From the NCBI GenBank assembly GCA_011051825.1, contig DRKH01000174.1, positions 1 through 7,169 on the forward strand: 7,169 nt of DNA, written 5' to 3'. Positions within the stretch are counted from its first letter, which is position 1; every line of letters begins with the position of its first letter. Positions 1 through 5,933 of the stretch are shown one piece after another. The DNA is from Desulfobulbus sp. (GTDB lineage: Bacteria; Desulfobacterota; Desulfobulbia; Desulfobulbales; Desulfobulbaceae). The notes under the pieces were generated by a model. That model saw nothing but the letters and a program-made list of their open reading frames with translations, was not told the DNA's origin and ran no database searches. The translations under genes were made by a program, and so were the position numbers.

Positions 1-27
1 ATCATTTGTTAGAATGCCTGATTATCT

Positions 28-50
28 GAGGCGGGCTTTGCCCGCAACTC
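28..50. repeat. Short GC-rich palindrome
   Basis: GCGGGC-TTT-GCCCGC at 31-45 is a perfect 6-bp stem with a 3-nt loop; GAG (28-30) and CTC (48-50) can extend it across a two-base AA bulge. No T-run follows on either strand, so it is not a terminator. Its size and position beside the BIME-like pair suggest another REP-type unit, although its sequence differs. Confidence 0.55.
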
Positions 51-74
51 CAGTGATTTGATAAAGTAAAATCC

Positions 75-92
75 GGGTGGGCACCGCCCACC
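75..92 (-). repeat. REP-like palindromic unit, first of an inverted pair
   Basis: GGGTGGGCACCGCCCACC contains a perfect 7-bp stem (GGTGGGC/GCCCACC) with a 3-nt loop. It is the exact reverse complement of the 18 bases at 118-135, with 25 nt between the copies. Two palindromic units in opposite orientation form a BIME-like element. The repeat is seen directly; assignment to the REP class rests on size, GC content, intergenic position and pairing. Confidence 0.8.
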
Positions 93-117
93 TTATGGTG
101 TCTGTTCGCGGTTTTCT

Positions 118-135
118 GGTGGGCGGTGCCCACCC
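118..135 (+). repeat. REP-like palindromic unit, second of the inverted pair
   Basis: GGTGGGCGGTGCCCACCC, with a 7-bp stem and a GGT loop, is the exact inverted copy of 75-92. Together the two could form a long cruciform or an RNA stem of 18 bp around a 25-nt loop. The GGTGGGC...GCCCACCCTAC core resembles dispersed intergenic repeats that I recall from many proteobacterial and cyanobacterial genomes; copy number cannot be judged from this window. Confidence 0.8.
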
Positions 136-183
136 TACACAAAACCGGTTTATCTTTTCTGCCACCAATCGCCCGCAGGTAAG

Positions 184-211
184 CGTAGACCGCCGGTGGC
201 GGGCTCCTACG
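184..211. repeat. Imperfect REP-like palindrome
   Basis: An outer 5-bp stem (CGTAG at 184-188 with CTACG at 207-211) encloses an inner 5-bp stem (CCGCC at 190-194 with GGCGG at 198-202) and a GGT loop, with an asymmetric internal bulge. Read on the minus strand it begins CGTAGGAGCCCGCCACC, a form I recall as typical of dispersed intergenic repeats. It differs from the 75-135 pair and may be a separate repeat family. Confidence 0.6.
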
Positions 212-333
212 TGACACAACCTGCTGATATGTTACTGGATTCGCCTTAGCTTGACAGCTATGCACCCCACCCCGATGAAAATAGTATAAAATCGCATCAT
301 ACTTTTCTTTTTTATGACAGGAATTGAGCTGTA

Positions 334-354
334 AGGCATTAATACCTAATGCCT
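334..354 (-). other. Hairpin just downstream of dapA
   Basis: A perfect 8-bp stem (AGGCATTA/TAATGCCT) with a 5-nt loop begins 10 nt after the dapA stop. Neither strand has a T-run after the stem, so a strong intrinsic terminator is not supported; it may protect the transcript 3' end or act with Rho. The stem is AT-rich in part and only modestly stable. The palindrome is seen directly; its role is inferred. Confidence 0.35.
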
Positions 355-364
355 AGCCTAATCC

Positions 365-1246
365 TTAGAGCAATCCAACCGTCTTCATTTCAGCGGTCAG
401 TCTGGCCAGAGAAGGTTTATCCATCTGGGTCATGGGCAACCGGACTTCACCGGACTTGATTTTGCCCATCAGCTCCAGGGCCTTTTTGGCCGGGGCCGGA
501 CTGGAATAACAGAACATGGTGCCCATGAGCCCGAACAGGCGATAATGGATTTCGTTGGCCTTTTTCAGGTCACCGGCAAGGGCGGCTTCCATCATGGCAG
601 CCATGCCGGAGGGTTCGATATTGGAGGTCACTGAAATTACCCCTTTACCGCCGACAAGCGTGGTCGGCATGCAGGTAAAGTCGTCACCGGACAGGAGAGT
701 AAAGTCACCTGGGCAGCGCCGGATAATATCGCTGATCTGGTTTAAACTGCCGCTGGCCTCCTTGATACCGATAATCCCGGGCAGTTCGGCCAGACGGGCA
801 ACAGTCGCCGGTTCCATATTGGTCACGGTACGGCTCGGCACATTATAGAGCACCATGGGGATGTCAACCGCATCGTGGATGGCCTTGAAGTGCTGATAGA
901 GCCCTTCCTGACTTGGTTTGTTGTAATAGGGCACCACCGACAACGTGGCGTCGGCACCGCTGGCCTTGGCCGAAGCACTCAGCTCAATGGCCTCAAGGGT
1001 ATTGTTGGCCCCGGTACCTGCTATGACCGGAACCCGTCCTTTGACCGTTTTGACCGTCAGTTCAATAACCCGTTTATGCTCATTAAAATTGAGGGTTGCG
1101 GATTCACCGGTGGTTCCGCAGGGAACAAGTCCGTGGATTCCCCCGGCAATTTGGAATTCGATCAGGTCAACAAGTCCCTGCTCGTCGACCTGACCGTCAA
1201 GCATGGGGGTGACAATTGCTGTTATGGCACCTTGAATGGGTTTCAT
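365..1246 (-). CDS. dapA: 4-hydroxy-tetrahydrodipicolinate synthase (complete)
   Basis: Condenses pyruvate with aspartate semialdehyde, the first committed step toward diaminopimelate and lysine. The 293-residue class I aldolase barrel has the Schiff-base Lys162 in GIIGIKEASG, the proton-relay residues Thr46 (in GTTGES, 44-49), Tyr108 and Tyr134, and the substrate-binding Arg139 in YNVPSRT. These correspond to E. coli Lys161, Thr45, Tyr107, Tyr133 and Arg138. I chose ATG at 1246 over an in-frame TTG at 1258 because the TTG overlaps the GGAGG that serves the ATG; the resulting length and MKPIQGAITAIVTPM start fit the family. Lysine-site residues are mostly kept (Glu85, His57, Tyr107), but the E. 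coli His53 position is Phe54, so feedback inhibition may differ. The gene lies 102 nt after dapF, the loosest junction in the cluster. Confidence 0.97.
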   Translation of the reverse strand: MKPIQGAITAIVTPMLDGQVDEQGLVDLIEFQIAGGIHGLVPCGTTGESATLNFNEHKRVIELTVKTVKGRVPVIAGTGANNTLEAIELSASAKASGADATLSVVPYYNKPSQEGLYQHFKAIHDAVDIPMVLYNVPSRTVTNMEPATVARLAELPGIIGIKEASGSLNQISDIIRRCPGDFTLLSGDDFTCMPTTLVGGKGVISVTSNIEPSGMAAMMEAALAGDLKKANEIHYRLFGLMGTMFCYSSPAPAKKALELMGKIKSGEVRLPMTQMDKPSLARLTAEMKTVGLL

Positions 1247-1251
1247 GATTT

Positions 1252-1256
1252 CCTCC
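1252..1256 (-). promoter_or_regulatory. Shine-Dalgarno site of dapA that decides its start
   Basis: On the minus strand GGAGG lies 5 nt before the ATG at 1246. The alternative in-frame TTG (1256-1258) shares its last base with this motif and has no comparable site of its own, so the shorter 293-residue protein is preferred. Seen directly in the sequence; use of the ATG is an inference. Confidence 0.85.
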
Positions 1257-1317
1257 AATCCGGAAATTTTTTATTTTTTTAAAAGTCGGCCGTTCTTCAC
1301 GGTTTTGCTGCGAATTT

Positions 1318-1344
1318 TTCCCGGGGCCACAGGGGCGCCGGGAA
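1318..1344 (-). other. GC-rich hairpin in the dapF-dapA spacer
   Basis: An imperfect palindrome starts 4 nt after the dapF stop. It has a 7-bp outer stem (TTCCCGG/CCGGGAA), one C-C mismatch, a 3-bp inner stem and a 5-nt loop. On the transcribed strand it is followed by a run of A, not T, so it does not look like an intrinsic terminator. It could stabilise the upstream message, mark a processing site or attenuate dapA. The rest of the spacer (1247-1317) is an AT-rich leader with a long A/T run at about 1266-1284 and the dapA ribosome-binding site. No confident promoter is visible. Confidence 0.45.
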
Positions 1345-1348
1345 ATGA

Positions 1349-2185
1349 TTATAAGAGTGCTTCGCTGGTCAGTTCACCTTTGTAGACCACATGGGCCGGA
1401 CCCTTGAGAAAGACATTTTCAGCCTTTGGCCCATCCTGCAGATCAAAGAGGATGGTCAGCCGGTCGCCTCCGGAAGTGATAATATCCACCGGCGACCCGG
1501 CCTCTTCCAGCAGAGCGGACATCAGGGCACCGGCAACCGCACCGGTCCCGCAGGCCAGGGTTTCGTCTTCAACCCCGCGTTCATAGGTCCGGACTTTAAA
1601 GGCATCGCCTTGGCGGCCGATGAAGTTGACATTGGTTCCGGCAGGCATAAAGGCCTGGTGGTGGCGGATACGGCTGCCCTGTGCGCAGACGTCCACCTGA
1701 TCGATTTCGTCGACAAAGATAACCGCATGCGGCACACCGGTGTCCACGGAATGGAGAGTGATTTTTTCGCCCTCCACTTCAATATCCCGATGCAGATTGA
1801 AATCCCTGGGCGAGGTCATCTTGATGGAGACATTGATGTCGGAGACCTTGGCTTCGATGATCCCGGCAATGGTTTCAAAGCGCATCCGGGCCGGGGCAAT
1901 GCCGTGCATGTAGGCAAAGCGGGCCGCGCATCGGGCACCGTTACCGCACATTTCCGCCACCGATCCGTCGGCATTGAAAAACTTCCAGCTGAAATCGGCC
2001 GTATCGGAGTTCTCGATCAGAATCAGGCCATCGGCACCGACGGAAAATTTGCGCCGGCAGACAAGACGGGCAAACTCGGCCATGGCCTCCGGGTGGATGA
2101 CAGGCTCACGGTGATCGATAAGGATAAAGTCGTTGCCGGTACCGCTCATCTTGACAAAGGGCAGGGGAAAACGGGCTATCTTCAT
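1349..2185 (-). CDS. dapF: Diaminopimelate epimerase (complete)
   Basis: Cofactor-independent epimerase that converts LL-diaminopimelate to meso-diaminopimelate, the substrate of LysA and a peptidoglycan precursor. The 278 residues match the family. The two-cysteine acid/base machinery is present: Cys80 in NADGSVAEMCGNG (71-83) and Cys212 in DETLACGTGA (207-216). The N-terminal KMSGTGNDF (12-20) is the usual first conserved block, with Ser in place of the more common His. The ATG overlaps the lysA stop as ATGA, with a good GGAGG 4 nt upstream inside lysA, which fixes this start. Intact. Its presence means the organism makes LL-DAP, through an aminotransferase (DapL) or a succinylase/acetylase route, instead of relying only on direct meso-DAP dehydrogenase. 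Confidence 0.97.
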   Translation of the reverse strand: MKIARFPLPFVKMSGTGNDFILIDHREPVIHPEAMAEFARLVCRRKFSVGADGLILIENSDTADFSWKFFNADGSVAEMCGNGARCAARFAYMHGIAPARMRFETIAGIIEAKVSDINVSIKMTSPRDFNLHRDIEVEGEKITLHSVDTGVPHAVIFVDEIDQVDVCAQGSRIRHHQAFMPAGTNVNFIGRQGDAFKVRTYERGVEDETLACGTGAVAGALMSALLEEAGSPVDIITSGGDRLTILFDLQDGPKAENVFLKGPAHVVYKGELTSEALL

Positions 2186-3447
2186 GGGACCTCCACCAGG
2201 ATTTCACCACGGATTAGATCATCATAGTCCTCTCGCCTGCGGATCTGATAGATCTGATCATCACTGATAAGTACTTCAGCGACTCGGGTTCTGGAGTTGT
2301 AATTCGAGGACATGGTAAATCCGTAGGCGCCGCAGCTCATGACGGCCAGCAGGTCACCCTGACGGGCTTCCGGCAGCAGGCGGTCCCGAGCCAGAAAATC
2401 ACCGGTTTCACAGATAGGACCGACCACGTCGACCTCCTGTTTTTTGCGACCGGTTTCGCGTACGGGTAGAATCTCATGAAAGGCGCCATAGAGGCTGGGC
2501 CGGGTCAGGTCATTCATGGCCGCATCGACAACAATAAACCGCTTTTTGTTCTCACCGCCCGAGTTCACCTTGGTATATTGTACTTCGGTAACCAGAATAC
2601 CGGCGTTTCCGACAATTACCCGGCCCGGCTCCAGAATCAGGGTACAGTCAATGCCCTGCATCTCTTCTATAACCGCCTCGGCATAAACATGGGGGTGGGG
2701 TGGTTCTTCGTCATCATAGGTAATGCCGACCCCGCCGCCGAGATCAAGATATTGAATGGCAATCCCCTCGGCCTGCAGGCGGCCGACAAATATCTTGATC
2801 TTGCGCAGGGCCTCTAGAAAGGGTTCTACCTGGGTCAGCTGTGAACCGATATGACAACTGACTCCGAGAACTTCAATGTTTTCCATGGCCTGGGCACGGA
2901 TATACTCCTGCAGGGCCTCGGCCACCGGAATACCGAACTTGTTTTTGGCCAGTCCGGTTGAGATGTAGGCATGGGTCTTCGGATCCACGTCGGGATTGAT
3001 CCGGAAGGAGACCGGGGCCCTGGTGCCGAGTTCGGCAGCCACCTTCTGCAGCCGGTCCAGCTCCTGGGAAGATTCCACATTAAAGAGCAGGATTCCGGCG
3101 TACAGGGCCTCGCGCATCTCGGCTTCGGTTTTACCGACCCCGGAATAGATAATTTTAGAGGGATGAATACCGGCTTTCATTGCCCGGAACAGTTCTCCAC
3201 CCGAAACAATGTCCGCCCCGCCGCCCATGCCGGCAAACTGGTGCAGGATGGAAATATTGGAACAGGCCTTGACTGCAAAGCAGGTCAGGTGATTGATTCC
3301 ATCAAAGCCGCTGTCAAAGGCGTTGAAATGTCGTTTCAGGGTCGCTGCACTGTACAGGTAGAACGGAGTCCCCACCTGGCCGGCAATATCGGCCACTGCA
3401 ACGTTCTCACAGTACATGTGGTTGTTTTTATATTGAAAATGATGCAT
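2182..3447 (-). CDS. lysA: Diaminopimelate decarboxylase (complete)
   Basis: PLP enzyme that decarboxylates meso-diaminopimelate to L-lysine, the final lysine step, in the cytoplasm. The 421 residues fit the family (about 415-430). The fold-III barrel carries the PLP lysine in FAVKACSN (Lys60), HIGSQ at 199-203, a glycine-rich phosphate-binding GGGVGI at 237-242 and EPGR at 273-276. The C-terminal part has GPICETGD at 343-350 with the active-site cysteine (Cys347) contributed across the dimer, then the CGAYG block at 372-376. The start at 3447 gives an N terminus (MHHFQYKNN) typical of LysA; an internal ATG at residue 11 would remove it. No Shine-Dalgarno sequence is visible before the chosen start. 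The stop overlaps the dapF start (ATGA), so the two are probably translationally coupled. Ornithine or arginine decarboxylase relatives are unlikely given the motifs and the dap neighbours. Confidence 0.97.
   Translation of the reverse strand: MHHFQYKNNHMYCENVAVADIAGQVGTPFYLYSAATLKRHFNAFDSGFDGINHLTCFAVKACSNISILHQFAGMGGGADIVSGGELFRAMKAGIHPSKIIYSGVGKTEAEMREALYAGILLFNVESSQELDRLQKVAAELGTRAPVSFRINPDVDPKTHAYISTGLAKNKFGIPVAEALQEYIRAQAMENIEVLGVSCHIGSQLTQVEPFLEALRKIKIFVGRLQAEGIAIQYLDLGGGVGITYDDEEPPHPHVYAEAVIEEMQGIDCTLILEPGRVIVGNAGILVTEVQYTKVNSGGENKKRFIVVDAAMNDLTRPSLYGAFHEILPVRETGRKKQEVDVVGPICETGDFLARDRLLPEARQGDLLAVMSCGAYGFTMSSNYNSRTRVAEVLISDDQIYQIRRREDYDDLIRGEILVEVP
2190..2194 (-). promoter_or_regulatory. 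Shine-Dalgarno site of dapF inside the end of lysA
   Basis: On the minus strand GGAGG lies 4 nt before the dapF ATG and within the last codons of lysA. With the ATGA stop/start overlap this is a classic arrangement for translational coupling, which would keep LysA and DapF synthesis linked. The motif is seen directly; coupling is inferred. Confidence 0.8.
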
Positions 3448-3462
3448 GGTATCAGAGTCGCA

Positions 3463-4527
3463 TTATTGTTTAATCATGACCTCGGGCGAGCGGACACTTT
3501 CATTGGCCGGTTCCTGGGTATCTATACTCGAAACCGAATAAAAAATACGGACATTTTCTGTCGGCGGCGTCTGATCGGTAAACATAACATACGGCGCTTT
3601 GACCTCGCCGACCAGTTGAATTTTCTTTTGTCCGCTCAGACGTCGATAGACACGATAGCCTTTCAAATCCCGCTCGTTGACCGGTTCCCAGAAGACCTTG
3701 ATCGATTTAGCCGTACGGACACCGCGTACACCCACAGGTGGTGCCGGAGGGGTACGGTCAACTGACGATGCCTGGACGATCTTGCTCTCGCCTCCACCGA
3801 CGGTGGCCTGTTCGTAGACGGACAGTGACTGGACCTTGTAAAAATATTTTCTACCGTTGATCGGTGTAGTGTCGACATATTCGGTTTTTTTAACCGGTTT
3901 GCCAAGTGGTTGAAATGCACCGCCACCCATTCGACGGTAGACCTGGTAGAGGACGGTTTCACTCAGTGGTGAACCATCGCGGTGCCTGGTGACCGGCTGC
4001 CAGCTGAGGGTAATTACCCCGTCATCGACCCGGGCCTGCAGATTTTCAGGGGCCATTGCCGGAATATTCCATAGGAAAGAAACAATATTGGAATCTTTCG
4101 ACGTCGCCCACCAGCCGGCGGTACTCCGGACCTTGAAAAAATACATGTTGCCGGGCCGAAGCAGCGTGGCTTTATAGGTGGCTGTTTTCCTGCCTTTATC
4201 CGGAACCGCACCACCGGGCAGCTTGATTGGGCGGCTGAAGGGGATCGGACAGGAGTCACAGTAGTCCTCTGCAGGGATCACGGCCCGGTAGACATCAAAA
4301 CCGGATATCTCGCTGATATCGCTACCGGTGATGGTTTGTACCGGATAACTCCAGAACAGGGTCACCCCCTTATCGGTGAGCTGATAACGAAGATCGGTTA
4401 TCGGCCTGGGGATCACCTGCTGCGGCGGGACCGGTCTGTCTTTATACCCGCAGCCGCCAAGGGAGACAACAAGGACGGCGGCTGCCAGGGAAAGGATCAG
4501 GGCGAAGGGGCTTTTCAATCGGATCAT
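3463..4527 (-). CDS. Predicted lipoprotein with three fibronectin type III-like repeats
   Basis: The function is not known to me. The 354-residue product starts with a lipoprotein signal peptide: charged residues at 1-5, a hydrophobic core at about 8-22, then LGGC with the lipid-attachment Cys26. Gly27 at +2 would suggest the outer membrane under the enteric rule, which may not hold here. A proline-rich linker (32-41) follows. Three related beta-sandwich repeats lie at about 42-152, 158-255 and 259-350. Each has a core Trp (59, 176, 280), a (F/Y)-x-V-Y-R strand (77-81, 194-198, 291-295) and a later aromatic-rich strand (128-133, 228-232, 328-331), as in fibronectin III folds. The first repeat carries a C-x-x-C pair (Cys90, Cys93) in an inserted loop. 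The gene overlaps argH by ATGA and precedes lysA by 15 nt, so it is co-transcribed with amino-acid genes although its product is exported. An envelope structural or binding role is only an inference. Confidence 0.88.
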   Translation of the reverse strand: MIRLKSPFALILSLAAAVLVVSLGGCGYKDRPVPPQQVIPRPITDLRYQLTDKGVTLFWSYPVQTITGSDISEISGFDVYRAVIPAEDYCDSCPIPFSRPIKLPGGAVPDKGRKTATYKATLLRPGNMYFFKVRSTAGWWATSKDSNIVSFLWNIPAMAPENLQARVDDGVITLSWQPVTRHRDGSPLSETVLYQVYRRMGGGAFQPLGKPVKKTEYVDTTPINGRKYFYKVQSLSVYEQATVGGGESKIVQASSVDRTPPAPPVGVRGVRTAKSIKVFWEPVNERDLKGYRVYRRLSGQKKIQLVGEVKAPYVMFTDQTPPTENVRIFYSVSSIDTQEPANESVRSPEVMIKQ

Positions 4528-5930
4528 TCTCTTATTCCCAGTTGTTGTTCGGCCCGTTCCAGGGCCCGTGTAACCTGGCTTTCTGCGGTTCCCCCGGTGG
4601 AAATCCGGCTGTTGACCGACCCCTTGACCGAGAGGATCTCGAAAACATCGTTTTCAATGACGGCGGAAAACTCCTGCAGCTCAGCAAGGGGCAGGTCCGC
4701 CAGCTCAATGTCTCGCTGCTGGCAGAGTGCAACCACCCTGCCGACAACGCCATGGGCCTCGCGAAAGGGCATATCTTTGAGAACAAGGTAGTCGGCAAGG
4801 TCGGTGGCGGTCATGAAACCGCCGATGGTCGCCTGCTGGAGGCGGTCGGTCCTGAAGGCGGTGTTTGTGAGCAGTTCCGAGGTGATGGCCAGCCCGGCCT
4901 TGACCGTGTCCAGGGCGTCGAAAACCGGTTCTTTGTCTTCCTGCAGGTCCCGGTTATAGGTCAGGGGCAAGCCCTTGACCGTCATCAAGAGCGACATCAG
5001 ATCACCGATCACCCGCCCGGATTTGCCCCGGATCAGTTCGGGAATATCCGGGTTTTTCTTCTGGGGCATAATTGATGAGCCGGTACAGTATCGATCCCCG
5101 ATCTCGACAAATTCAAATTCCTTGCTCGACCAGAGCACCAGTTCCTCGGCCAGCCGGCTGAGGTGGAGCTGGATCACACTTAAGGCAAACAGCAACTCCA
5201 GGGCAAAGTCCCGGTCTCCGGAGGTATCCATGGAGTTGGCCGTAACCCCGTCAAAGCCCAGTTCTTCCGCCACCGATTCCCGGTCTATGGGCAGGCCGGT
5301 TCCGGCCATGGCCGCAGCGCCCAGAGGCGAGAGGTTCATCCGGCGGGCAGCGTCGGCAATTCTGCCGCGGTCACGGGCAAACATTTCAAAATAGGCCAGC
5401 AGGTGATGGGACAGCAGTACCGGCTGGGCCCGCTGCATGTGGGTGTAGCCGGGCATGATTGCGCCCAGGTACTTGCGGGCCAGACCGACAAAGCCCTTCT
5501 GGACCTCTTTGAGCAGCCGGTCAAGCTCCTGAGCCTCATCACGGAGATAGAGCCGAAGGTCCAGGGAGACCTGATCGTTGCGGCTGCGGGCGGTGTGGAG
5601 CTTGGCACCGGCCGCACCGATGCGGTCGGTCAGCGTCTTTTCGATATTCATGTGAATATCTTCAAGCTCGGGTTTGAACTGAAAAGTTCCGGCCTCAATT
5701 TCGGCCTGGATTTCGGTCAGCCCGGCCAGGATGGCATCCCGTTCCTTTTCCGTGATCAAGTTCTGTCGGGCCAGCATCCGGGCATGGGCCTTGGAGCCCA
5801 TGATGTCGTGCCGGAACAAACGGCGGTCATAGCTGATCGACTCGGTAAAGGATTCGACGGAGGCTGCCGTGGATTCGGAAAAACGGCCACCCCAGAGTTT
5901 TTTTGAACTGTCGGCTTGCTGTGCGCTCAT
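4524..5930 (-). CDS. argH: Argininosuccinate lyase (complete)
   Basis: Cleaves argininosuccinate to arginine and fumarate, the last arginine step; a cytoplasmic homotetramer of the fumarase/aspartase superfamily. The 468 residues match the usual length. Visible blocks are KLWGGRF at 11-17, EDIHMNIE at 90-97, HTARSRNDQ at 112-120, GYTHMQRAQP at 161-170 with the general-acid/base histidine (His164), and the superfamily signature GSSIMPQKKNPD at 284-295, whose flexible loop carries the catalytic serine. The ATG lies 3 nt after the argG stop with no good Shine-Dalgarno sequence, so translation is probably coupled to argG. Its TGA overlaps the ATG of the lipoprotein gene (ATGA). Intact and unremarkable. 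The argG-argH pair is a standard functional unit. Confidence 0.98.
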   Translation of the reverse strand: MSAQQADSSKKLWGGRFSESTAASVESFTESISYDRRLFRHDIMGSKAHARMLARQNLITEKERDAILAGLTEIQAEIEAGTFQFKPELEDIHMNIEKTLTDRIGAAGAKLHTARSRNDQVSLDLRLYLRDEAQELDRLLKEVQKGFVGLARKYLGAIMPGYTHMQRAQPVLLSHHLLAYFEMFARDRGRIADAARRMNLSPLGAAAMAGTGLPIDRESVAEELGFDGVTANSMDTSGDRDFALELLFALSVIQLHLSRLAEELVLWSSKEFEFVEIGDRYCTGSSIMPQKKNPDIPELIRGKSGRVIGDLMSLLMTVKGLPLTYNRDLQEDKEPVFDALDTVKAGLAITSELLTNTAFRTDRLQQATIGGFMTATDLADYLVLKDMPFREAHGVVGRVVALCQQRDIELADLPLAELQEFSAVIENDVFEILSVKGSVNSRISTGGTAESQVTRALERAEQQLGIRE

Positions 5931-5933
5931 CGG

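Larger units (their letters stand above)
1..333. other. Non-coding intergenic region rich in short palindromes
   Basis: About 330 bases with no believable gene. Positions 1-211 contain four GC-rich palindromes, listed separately. Positions 142-151 are a 10-bp perfect palindrome (AAACCGGTTT) between two of them. Positions 212-333 are AT-richer and hold nothing I can name. Open frames crossing the region on the minus strand translate the palindromes into low-complexity strings such as VGGAHP, which are known artefacts of this kind of repeat. No transposase or tRNA is present, so the region looks like a repeat-colonised gap at the end of the operon. Confidence 0.7.

Noticed and set aside
2..265. 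Minus-strand open frame of 87 codons in the non-coding end
   Set aside because: It runs through the palindromes and gives VGTAH/VGGAHP-type strings typical of falsely translated REP-like repeats; no ribosome site or domain supports it.
251..290. TTGACA at 251-256 with TATAAA at 285-290 as a plus-strand promoter
   Set aside because: The spacing is 28 nt, far beyond the 16-18 nt usual for a sigma-70 promoter, and the plus strand leads only into the 3' end of dapA.
1247..1258. TTG at 1258 as the dapA start
   Set aside because: It overlaps the GGAGG that serves the ATG at 1246 and would add four residues (MEEI in the reading) encoded by the ribosome-binding site itself.
1264..1281. T-rich run on the plus strand before dapA as an intrinsic terminator
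   Set aside because: There is no stable GC-rich stem directly before it in the plus direction, and no plus-strand gene to terminate.
1246..1348. Lysine riboswitch before dapA
   Set aside because: The 102-nt gap is shorter than the roughly 170-nt L-box aptamer, and I do not see its multi-helix arrangement.
1391..2227. Plus-strand open frame of 278 codons opposite dapF
   Set aside because: It is an antisense shadow of dapF, produced by the GC-rich codon pattern; its translation has no recognisable domain and dapF is clearly the real gene.
2971..3765. Plus-strand open frame of 264 codons opposite lysA and the lipoprotein gene
   Set aside because: It spans a gene junction on the other strand and reads as a shadow with no recognisable domain or motif.
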